Source: CAZFLM01 sp964519955 (GTDB taxonomy: Bacteria; Armatimonadota; Chthonomonadetes; Chthonomonadales; CAJBBX01). Taken from it: a DNA stretch of 64,000 nt. Below, piece by piece: positions 1 through 7,700 of this stretch. A program made the position numbers and the translations under genes. Position 1 is the first letter of the stretch; every line of letters begins with the position of its first letter. The notes under the pieces are model-generated. The model was not told the DNA's origin, made no database searches, and worked only from the letters and a program-made list of their open reading frames with translations. The stretch covers positions 1-64,000 of the forward strand of contig CAZFLM010000024.1 in NCBI GenBank assembly GCA_964519955.1, given 5' to 3'.

Positions 1-1
1 C

Positions 2-238
2 ATCGAGATTGCCAAGCGCGCCGGCGACACCCCCGTCGTGTCGCACCCCGCGGGCGAGACCGAGGACTCCACCATCGCCGACATCGTTGTGGCGACGAAC
101 GCCGGGCAGATCAAGACCGGCGCCCCGAACCGCACCGACCGCGTCGCCAAGTACAACCAGCTCCTCCGCATCGAGGAGGAGATCTCGGAAGTGGCGATCT
201 TCGGCGGCTGGAAGGCGTTCTACAACATCAAGAAGTAA
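2..238 (+). CDS. eno: Enolase, C-terminal fragment
   Basis: This is the last 78 residues of enolase (2-phosphoglycerate to phosphoenolpyruvate, glycolysis). The gene begins before the window. The frame reads IEIAKRAG, then GETEDSTIADIVVATNAGQI, KTGAP, and ends RVAKYNQLLRIEEE, which is the family's C-terminal core including the catalytic Lys of GQIKTG. One thing is odd. The loop that is almost always SHRSGETED reads SHPAGETED here, so the Arg and Ser that contact the substrate phosphate (Arg374 and Ser375 in yeast numbering) are Pro and Ala. The gene is followed by a clean intrinsic terminator, and pyruvate kinase lies 1.4 kb downstream on the same strand. Confidence 0.95.
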   Translation: MEIAKRAGDTPVVSHPAGETEDSTIADIVVATNAGQIKTGAPNRTDRVAKYNQLLRIEEEISEVAIFGGWKAFYNIKK

Positions 239-252
239 CCGGTCCACGAAGG

Positions 253-283
253 GCGGCGCTCCTCGCGGGGCGCCGCTTTTTTT
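253..283 (+). terminator. Intrinsic terminator after enolase
   Basis: A 7-bp GC stem (GCGGCGC at 253-259 with GCGCCGC at 270-276) is followed directly by seven T. It lies 15 bases after the enolase stop. Confidence 0.85.
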
Positions 284-364
284 GGGACTTGGGACTTGGG
301 GGCTGGGGGCTGGCGAACGGCGCGAGGGCCGCGCCCTACGAGGTCGTGCGGGGAGGGATGGGCC

Positions 365-1561
365 ATGACGCTGCGGGCTCCGGACGAAGTGGCGAAGATC
401 GCCGTGCGCCTGCTGGCTGAGCGGTACCCGGGCGCGGCGTTCGCGTATGCGTGCGGGTCGCTGCTGCGCGGGGAGGGGACGCCGTCGTCGGACCTCGATC
501 TCGTGGTGGTCTATCGCGAGTTGCCGAACGCCTGGCGGGAGTCGTTCGAGTGCGACGGGCTGCCTGTGGAGGCGTTCGTCCACGACCCTGGCACGCTGCG
601 CTACTTCATGGCCGAGGTCGACTGCGCGTCCGGCTGCCCGCTGATGCCGCATATGGTTTCGACCGGGGTCGAGGTGCCGGGGCCGACCGATCTGTCCGCC
701 GAGCTGAAGGCCACGGCCCGCGAGCTGCTGGATGCCGGGCCCTCAGCGCTCTCGGACGAGGAGCGGCTCTTCGGGCGCTACATGCTCACCGACGCCCTGG
801 ACGATCTGCTGCACGCGCGCGCGCGTGCGGAAGCCGCGGCCACGGCAGCGCAGTTGTACGCGCAGGTGGGTGACACGTACCTGCGCGCGCGAGGCCGCTG
901 GTCCGGCAAGGGGAAGTGGCTGCCGCGCCTGCTGCGAGAGGACGATCCTGACTACGCGGAGCGCTTCGCGGCGGCGTTCGAGGCGGTGTGGCGCGACGGC
1001 GACGCGTCCGGCGTGGCGCGGGTGGCCGAGGAGGCGCTCGCGCCCATCGGCGGGCTGTTCCGCTTCGCCGAGGGCTTCCGGCAAGATGCGCCGCCAGAGT
1101 GCAAGGGGCGCTGCCAGGCTGACCGGACGGTGCGCTGCCAGGGCGCCGTTGTGCGTGGTGATGCGATCCTCCTGATCCGGTACCGCGCGTCGGTGGAGGC
1201 CGCGCCGTACTGGCTCATACCGGGCGGCGGGCGCGAGCCGGGCGAGACCGATGAAGCGTGCGCGGTGCGCGAGCTGCGCGAGGAGACGCACGTTCAAGTT
1301 CGGGTCGAGCGCCTGCTGTTCGAGGACGACGACATTCCCGGTGGCACCTACCGTCGCAGGCGGACCTATCTGTGCAGCGTGGTTGATGGGGACGAGGCGC
1401 CGGGAGTGGAGCCGGAGGAGTCAGTGGCGCCGGGCTGCGGCATCATCGGTACGGATTGGTTCGACTTGCGGCACCCGGAGACGTGGTGCGACGAGATGCA
1501 GAGCGATCCCGTGACGTATCCGCTGGTGCTGGCCATTCGCGAGGCGTTGGGCTATACGTAG
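365..1561 (+). CDS. Nucleotidyltransferase-Nudix hydrolase fusion protein
   Basis: A 398-residue protein with two recognisable domains. The N-terminal part carries a polymerase-beta-type nucleotidyltransferase signature (GSLLRGEGTPSSDLDLVVVY, roughly residues 28-47), with the GS pair and the two Asp of DLD. A helical middle follows, then a four-Cys-containing linker (ECKGRC, RCQ), and a C-terminal Nudix domain with the box GGREPGE..REL.REET near residue 285-308. The usual Gly after EE is Thr-His here, which is tolerated in the superfamily. The start at 365 is chosen because GGGAGGG lies at 351-357; an upstream in-frame start lacks this. The substrate is unknown. The family suggests transfer of a nucleotidyl group and hydrolysis of a nucleoside diphosphate-linked compound by one polypeptide. 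It lies between enolase and pyruvate kinase, and its stop is 33 bases before pyk. Confidence 0.8.
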   Translation: MTLRAPDEVAKIAVRLLAERYPGAAFAYACGSLLRGEGTPSSDLDLVVVYRELPNAWRESFECDGLPVEAFVHDPGTLRYFMAEVDCASGCPLMPHMVSTGVEVPGPTDLSAELKATARELLDAGPSALSDEERLFGRYMLTDALDDLLHARARAEAAATAAQLYAQVGDTYLRARGRWSGKGKWLPRLLREDDPDYAERFAAAFEAVWRDGDASGVARVAEEALAPIGGLFRFAEGFRQDAPPECKGRCQADRTVRCQGAVVRGDAILLIRYRASVEAAPYWLIPGGGREPGETDEACAVRELREETHVQVRVERLLFEDDDIPGGTYRRRRTYLCSVVDGDEAPGVEPEESVAPGCGIIGTDWFDLRHPETWCDEMQSDPVTYPLVLAIREALGYT

Positions 1562-1594
1562 GCGCGGCAGCAATCGCCGCCATAGGGGTAAGGA

Positions 1595-3001
1595 ATGCGA
1601 AGAACGAAGATCGTCTGCACCATCGGGCCGGCCTCGGCGAAACGCGAGGTGCTGACCCGGATGCTGAGCGCCGGGATGGACGTGGCGCGCCTCAACTTCT
1701 CCCACGGGACGCACGAGCGGCACGCGGAAGTCATCTCGGCGCTGCGGGAGCTGGAGGCCAAGCGCGAGCAACCGCTGGCCATCCTGCAGGACCTGTGCGG
1801 CCCGAAGATGCGGCTGGGTCTGCTGCCCGGTGACGGCATCGCGCTCCAGCGGGGCCAGGTGGTCACGCTGCTGTGCGCCGAGGAGAGCGCGGCCGCCGAC
1901 GCGCTGCCCGTGCCCATCCCGGAGCTGCTGGCCGCGCTGAAGGTGGGCCTCCCGGTCTACCTCGACGACGGCCGGATCGCGCTGAAGGTGCTCGAGGCCG
2001 GCGGCGGGCAAGCGCGGGCACGTGTCAGCGTGGGCGGCATCGTGTCGAGCCACAAGGGCATCGCCGCGCCGGGCGCCCCGATCGACATGCCGGCGGTGAC
2101 CGAGAAGGACCTGGACGATCTGCGGTTCGGCCTGGCGCACGGGGTCGACTGGGTGGCGGCGTCGTTCGTGCGGCGGCCGGAAGACCTAGCACCGCTGCGG
2201 CGGGTGATGGACGTGGTGGGTGTGCGGGTGCCACTCGTCGCGAAGATCGAGCAGGCCGAGGCAGTCCGGCGCATCGACGAGATGATCGCTGCGGCGGACG
2301 GCATCCTGATCGCGCGGGGCGACCTGGGCGTGGAGCTGCCGATCGACGAGGTGCCCGGCATCCAGAAGCGCATCGCGAGGCTGTGCCGCCTGGCGGGCAA
2401 GCCGGTCATCACGGCAACGCAGATGCTCGACTCGATGATGGGCAACCCGCGGCCGACGCGCGCCGAGGTCACCGACGTGGCGAACGCCATCCTGGATGGC
2501 ACGGATGCGGTGATGCTCTCCGGCGAGACCGCGGCGGGGCACTACCCGGTGGAATCCGTGCGGATGATGGCGAGGCTCGCGCGGCAGACGGACCCGTGCG
2601 TGGAGCACCGGCGCGCCTTCGACGGGAGCGCGTCGGACACCCCGGACGACGTGGTGGCGCGGGCGGCGGTGGAGATGGCGCGGGCGGTGAGGGCGTCCGC
2701 CATCGTGTGCGCGACCGCGTCCGGCAGCACGGCGCGGCGCATCGCGCGGTTCCGTCCGGAGGAGCCCGTCGCGGCGGTGACTTCGAGCCTGGCGACGTAC
2801 CGCGCCCTGGCGTTGAGTTGGGGTGTCCGCCCGCTCCGCGTGGCGCCGGTTCGCTCGGCCGACGGGATGATGGAGGAGGCGATCGCGGCGGCGGTGGCGC
2901 ACGGTCTGGCCTCGCCCGGCGACCGCATCGTGCTGACGGCCGGCCTCCCGGTGAACGTCCCCGGCAACACGAACCTGGTTCGGATCGTCGAGGTGCCATG
3001 A
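1595..3001 (+). CDS. pyk: Pyruvate kinase
   Basis: A 468-residue protein of usual length that converts phosphoenolpyruvate and ADP to pyruvate and ATP in the cytosol. It starts RRTKIVCTIGPAS and has NFSHG near residue 34, the B domain with KMRLG, the catalytic VAKIEQAEAV lysine segment, GDLGVELPIDEVPGIQK and the MLDSM-NPRPTRAEVTDVANAI signature. The C-terminal allosteric-type domain is present (ATASGSTARRIARFRP), but there is no extra C-terminal PEP-utiliser domain. Together with enolase upstream it gives the last two steps of glycolysis. The start at 1595 follows a GTAAGGA stretch. Confidence 0.95.
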   Translation: MRRTKIVCTIGPASAKREVLTRMLSAGMDVARLNFSHGTHERHAEVISALRELEAKREQPLAILQDLCGPKMRLGLLPGDGIALQRGQVVTLLCAEESAAADALPVPIPELLAALKVGLPVYLDDGRIALKVLEAGGGQARARVSVGGIVSSHKGIAAPGAPIDMPAVTEKDLDDLRFGLAHGVDWVAASFVRRPEDLAPLRRVMDVVGVRVPLVAKIEQAEAVRRIDEMIAAADGILIARGDLGVELPIDEVPGIQKRIARLCRLAGKPVITATQMLDSMMGNPRPTRAEVTDVANAILDGTDAVMLSGETAAGHYPVESVRMMARLARQTDPCVEHRRAFDGSASDTPDDVVARAAVEMARAVRASAIVCATASGSTARRIARFRPEEPVAAVTSSLATYRALALSWGVRPLRVAPVRSADGMMEEAIAAAVAHGLASPGDRIVLTAGLPVNVPGNTNLVRIVEVP

Positions 3002-3250
3002 CGCGGTGCGCACCGCTGTCAGCCCGAACTGCCGTAGTCGCGATCCCAGACCGCCGAGCGAGTCATCCCGAACTGCCGTTGTGAGGGATCCGGCCCCCTG
3101 CGTCTCGCGCCCGCTTCTGCGTGGTCCCGGCGCAGATTCCCGCAAGATTCTGTATCGGCAAGAAGGAATTGGCGAGTGGACCGCGAATATGGGCTGCACC
3201 AGCTTGCCCCGCTGCATGCACGGGGCCACTCGCTGCCCATGAGACCCGCA
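3002..3250. other. Intergenic stretch with short degenerate repeats
   Basis: About 250 bases between pyk and the FtsB-like gene. It contains two copies of CCCGAACTGCCGT (near 3023 and 3068), the second followed by GTGAGGGATCC, which looks like remains of an interspersed repeat. No gene or clear promoter was seen. Confidence 0.4.
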
Positions 3251-3544
3251 ATGCGCCACATCTCCGTCTCACAACCGAACAAGCGCCTGATCCTCGCGGC
3301 CGTCGCCGGCTACGCGCTCGTGTTCATGGTTGCGGGCACGCTGATGGGCCGCCCTCGGGCGCAGGCGCTGCGGGAGTTCGGGCGAAACGAGAAGCTGAAG
3401 GCGCAGGCGATGGCGCTGAAGCGGACGAATGCCGATCTGGAGCGCGAGGCGCGGTACTACCAGACCGACGCGGGCCGCGAGGAGTTGGCCCGCGGCATGG
3501 GCTGGGTGCGGCAGGGCGAGACGCCCATCGTGTTCACCAAGTAG
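3251..3544 (+). CDS. FtsB/DivIC-like septum formation initiator
   Basis: A small bitopic membrane protein (97 residues). A transmembrane segment spans roughly residues 12-30 (LILAAVAGYALVFMVAGTLM). A coiled-coil follows (ALREFGRNEKLKAQAMALKR and on), then the family's C-terminal end ARGMGWVRQGETPIVF. Proteins of this type bridge FtsL and FtsQ-like partners in the divisome and are often encoded close to enolase, as here. An alternative ATG lies 12 bases upstream at 3239; 3251 was chosen because a GAGA element lies just before it. The call rests on topology, C-terminal motif and context rather than on a catalytic motif. Confidence 0.75.
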   Translation: MRHISVSQPNKRLILAAVAGYALVFMVAGTLMGRPRAQALREFGRNEKLKAQAMALKRTNADLEREARYYQTDAGREELARGMGWVRQGETPIVFTK

Positions 3545-3570
3545 CCGCCGGCCGTACAGGCAGATTTGAG

Positions 3571-3608
3571 CGAAGCCCCCAGCATGGAGCCGGGGGCTTC
3601 GTTGTTGT
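3571..3608 (+). terminator. Terminator-like hairpin after the FtsB-like gene
   Basis: GAAGCCCCC (3572-3580) pairs perfectly with GGGGGCTTC (3592-3600), loop 11, followed by GTTGTTGT. Confidence 0.75.
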
Positions 3609-3688
3609 CAGCCTCTGCACCACCAACCTGGAGGCCCCGGCCTCCCTGCCAACCGGCCCTTGGCGTGTCGTGCCGGTGGCGACAGAGC

Positions 3689-3982
3689 GCCGCCCTCCTA
3701 GACGCACCACCCGCGNNNNNNNNNNNNNNNNNNNNNNNNNNNNNNNNNNNNNNNNNNNNNNNNNNNNNNNNNNNNNNNNNNNNNNNNNNNNNNNNNNNNN
3801 NNNNNNNNNNNNNNNTCCGCAGGACGCTCGGCCGCAGGCCCACCAGGCGGGTACCTCGGTGCCCGTCCCGTGTGACGGCGATGCGAATCGCTCCGAGGTT
3901 GCCGCCCTCCTAGACGCACCACCCGCGTCCGCAGGACGCTCGGCCGCAGGCCCACCAGGCGGGTACCTCGGTGCCCGTCCCG
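3689..3982. repeat. 112-bp tandem repeat interrupted by a gap
   Basis: Two units begin with GCCGCCCTCCTAGACGCACC, at 3689 and 3901. Each continues through CGTCCGCAGGACGCTCGG and CCACCAGGCGGGTACCTCGG. The assembly gap cuts the first unit at a point where its two flanks join exactly as in the intact second unit. Without the 100 N the period is 112 bp. A 30-bp piece of this unit recurs inverted near 57847-57877. Confidence 0.85.
3716..3815. other. Assembly gap (100 N)
   Basis: Exactly 100 N, a conventional scaffold spacer, inside the 112-bp repeat. The true length is unknown. Confidence 0.99.
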
Positions 3983-3989
3983 CGCGAGG

Positions 3990-4790
3990 CTACGACTCCG
4001 ACCCGATCGCCACGATGCGGTTCATCGCCGGGTACGTGTCGTCGGACAGGCGCTCGCGCACCTGACCGGACGGCCCCCCGCCGCGCACCCGGTACGTGAC
4101 GACGCGGCACCCGCCGACCCCCGGGCTGCGGAGGAAGGCGCCGTTCGCCCCGTTCAGGGTGACGCCCGACCGCCGTACGAGCCGCTCGGGATCGGTCCAC
4201 GAGAGCACGCGCGTCTCGATGCTCGGCAGGCGCGGCGGCTTCTGCGGCCCGACCACGCGCACCTCCAGGCGCCCCCCGCGCGTCGACGTGCGCAGCCGCA
4301 CCGGGAACGAGTACGGGTTGCGGATGCGCAGGTCCAGCGCCACCTGAGCCACCGCGGCGTCTCGGCCCGGCGGCACGTAGCGGGGCAGGTGCGTGTGGTG
4401 GTGGCGCTCGACGACGTCCAGGCCGGCGAGCAGCGCCGCGTTGTACAGCGTCGTCGAGGTCTGGCACACGCCGCCGCCGAACGCCGAAACCAGCTCGCCC
4501 TCGTAGCTGACGGGCGCCTTGACGTAGCCCTGATCGAGCGACCAGGACCGCACCCGGCGGTTGAACGAGAAGACGCCGCCGGGAGCGATGCGCGCCCCAT
4601 CCAGCGCCTGCGCGGCGAGCCGCGCGTTGCGGCGCTGGGCCGGGGTGCGTTCGGCCAGGTTCGTGGAGAAGCCGGCGATGGCCACCTCGGGAGGCGGCGC
4701 GGCGGCCAGCCTCCCGACGATGGCGAATCCGCCCGCCACCAGGGCAATGGCGGGGAGGACGCCGACTGCCCAGCGTGCCGCGGGCGTCAT
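3990..4790 (-). CDS. VanW family protein
   Basis: A 266-residue protein with an N-terminal membrane anchor (residues about 8-26, VGVLPAIALVAGGFAIVG) and a VanW domain. Features of the domain are TNLAERTPAQRRNARLAAQA, IAPGGVFSFNRRV, the GGGVCQTSTTLYNAALLAGL core near residue 118, and RHHHTHLPRYVPPGRDAAVA. VanW proteins occur in some vancomycin-resistance clusters, but their biochemical role is not known. The start codon overlaps the stop of the alpha-2-macroglobulin gene (ATGA), so the two are translationally coupled, and the protein probably acts in the cell envelope with it. The C-terminus ends just before the 112-bp repeat. Confidence 0.88.
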   Translation of the reverse strand: MTPAARWAVGVLPAIALVAGGFAIVGRLAAAPPPEVAIAGFSTNLAERTPAQRRNARLAAQALDGARIAPGGVFSFNRRVRSWSLDQGYVKAPVSYEGELVSAFGGGVCQTSTTLYNAALLAGLDVVERHHHTHLPRYVPPGRDAAVAQVALDLRIRNPYSFPVRLRTSTRGGRLEVRVVGPQKPPRLPSIETRVLSWTDPERLVRRSGVTLNGANGAFLRSPGVGGCRVVTYRVRGGGPSGQVRERLSDDTYPAMNRIVAIGSES

Positions 4791-7700
4791 CGGCGCACCT
4801 CCACGCTCTGCCCGGGCCCTTCGGCGGCCGAGACCGGGTCGTACATGCACTGGACGGACGTGGGCATCGCGCGGTACGTGCCGGCCGCCTGCGCGGTCAG
4901 GTTGTACTCGATCTCGTGGCGGCCGACCGAGAGCTGCTTCGCAAAGAACGCGATGTGGTCGTCGCGCACGTCGATGCCGGACCACCAGTAGTTCCACTCG
5001 ACCGCTTCATCGGCGCTGCCGCGTTCGTTCACCTCACACCCGGCCGCGAACGGCTCCTTGATGATCACGTACGGCATCTCGCGGGCCACGTTCAGGATCA
5101 CCTTCACGCGGATGCGGTCGCCCGGATGGAAGTCGGGCTTGGACTTGACCGGCTCCAGCGACACCGCTCCGGTGAGCGACCGAGTCGGCGTGAGCACGTA
5201 CCACTCCCGCGTGATCTTGACCGGCGGCGACGCGGCGGCCGGCGTGGGGCCGGGCACCGTCTGCCGGAGTTGGACCGTGTAGAACACCGTGCCCGAGCCG
5301 GCCTTCTCCAGCACCACGTCGTTCTTGCCCGGGCGGACGAGGACGGCGGGCACGCGGACCACCAACTCCGGTTCCCGCACCGATTCGGCTGTCAGGGCGA
5401 CGGTTTGCACCGGCGTCCCGTTCAGCACGACCCGGACGGATCCTGCGGGCTTCTCGGCGAGGTTCGGGATGCGCTCGATCACGGCCGCGAACGCGTCGAC
5501 GACCCACGCCGTGTCGCGGGTGCTCATCCACGCCTCGGACTGCCGCTGCAGCATCAGCCAGCGGACCGCCGGGGCGATGCGCGCGTCGGCCGGGTCCGTC
5601 GCTACGAGGGCTCGCACCGCCGCCGCCGTCGTCATCACGTCGCTCCACTCGGACCAGTGCCAGCGGTTCCTGATCGCCGGCCAGTGGAGCAGGGCGCCGT
5701 TCGATACGGACCGGCGCATCAGGGCGTCGATGGCCGGGCGCGGGTCCGCGCCGGTCAGCTTGTCGAGGAGGGCGGCGTAGGCCAGAGTCTCCGATGGAGC
5801 CTTCGCGAGGTCAATCGATGCCCTGCCTGCCGTCGCGGTGCCCTTGTCCCCGGCGAGTGCGAGCGCGTAGAGGGCGAAGCCCTTCTCCTCGGGCGTCGTC
5901 TTCGGCAGCAGCTCACGCATGCCCTTGCAGCCGCGCTGGAGGACCTGCGTGCTCACCGGCTGGCCCAGGCTGCGCGCGGTGGCCAGGCCGTAAAGCGCAT
6001 ACGCCGTCATCCAGGCGTCTTCGCTGTCCTGCTCCCACCACCCCCAGTAGCCCTTCTCGCGCTGGAACCGGTAGAGGCGGGCGAGACCGTCGCGCACCAC
6101 CTTGTCCTCTTGCGGCAAGGACACGGTCGTCAGGCCGGCCTGACGGAGATGCCGGGCCGTGATGAGCGGGACGAACCGGCTGAGCGTCTGCTCCGTGCAG
6201 CCGTACGGGAACCCGACCACGTACTCCAGCGCGGAGCCGAGCGGCGAGCGGATCGACGGGATGATGCGGACGGTCAGGCGGCTGTAGCCCGGGATGGCGG
6301 ACGGATCGAGGCGGAACGTCTCGTGCTCCGTCTTGCCCGAGCCCACCTCTCCAGTGACCACCTCGGTGACCTCATGGCCGTCCGGCAGGACGCTGAGCGA
6401 GGTCTCGATGCCGTCCGTGAGCTGCCGGCGGCCGGGCTCGAGGGGCGTCCATGCGGTGACGCGCAGCTTCGCGTCGCCGGGCCGATCGGCGCGCACGGCG
6501 AATGTGGCTGTCGCGGCGCCGTGTGCGGGCACCTTGAGCGTCGCGGTGTCGCCGCCGGTCAGCGCCAGCCCCTCCGCTCGCAGGCGGACCAACGCGGTCT
6601 GGGCGGTTGGCGTGTCGTTGTGCACCGTGGCGACGAACGTGGACCGGTCCCCTTGGGTGAGCGTGCGCGGCGTGCTCAGACGGACGAGCAGGTCCTTCGA
6701 CACGATCACCTTGCCGACGCCGAAGCCGACGGCGGTGCTCGATGAGCACGCGATGGCGGTCGCGCGCCAGGTCGTCAGGTTGTCGGGCAGCCGGAAGCTG
6801 ACCGTGGCGTGCCCCGTCGCGTCGGTGTGGGCGAACGGCGCCCAGTAGGCCGTGTCCGGGAAGCGCTTCCGCGCGGTGATCTTCGGCTCGGCCTTGTCCG
6901 CGTCGCCCAGCATCTCCAGCGCGAACGAGTAGTCGGTGTCCACGCGGTTCTGGCGCCGCGGGTAGAAGGTCGAGCGGATCGCCTCACGCGTGTCCTCGCG
7001 CAGCGCGTAGATCGCCTCGTCCACGACGCCGAACGAGAACTCGCACGGCGCCGGCTTGCCCGCCTTGTCGGTGGTGGTCACCGTGTACGAGATGGGGTCG
7101 CCGGGGCCGTACCGGGGGAGCGGGGTGCCTGGCGGCCGGTTCGCGACGATGCCGACGTTGATCTCCGATGCCGGCAGATCGACGCGCAGGCTCTGCGTGG
7201 AGCTGGCGAACTTGCGGTCGCGCACGGCGCAGACGGACACGTACACGTTCGGCCCGTACTCCGCCAGGACCGGCAAGGTGACGACCGTGCTGCGGCGCTT
7301 GATGGGCACCGTCATGGTGCGCAGGATGCGGTCGCCCTCGATGGTGAGCAGCGCCGTCGGGCCCGCGTGCAGCGCGTTGATGAGGATGCGCGCGGTCTGC
7401 CCGGGGGCGTAGCGTTTGCGGTCTGTGTAGATCGCCAGATCGGCGTACTCGGTCTCGATGTCGTCGGTGCTCTCGGCGGTGCAGTACAGCTCCGTGCGCG
7501 ACTCGATGACCCGGCCGGCGGCGTCGCGAACGCGCGCGGTCAGCCGAACCTCGCCGGAGTGCTTGGGGATGACGCTGATGAGCGCCTTGCCGTCCGCGCC
7601 CGTCTGGCCGATCAGCACCCCGTCCTTCCTGTACTCGAACTCGTAGGAGGAGTAGTCGGAGTACTGGCTCTGGCGGCGCACCCACTTGTTGGTGCCGTAC

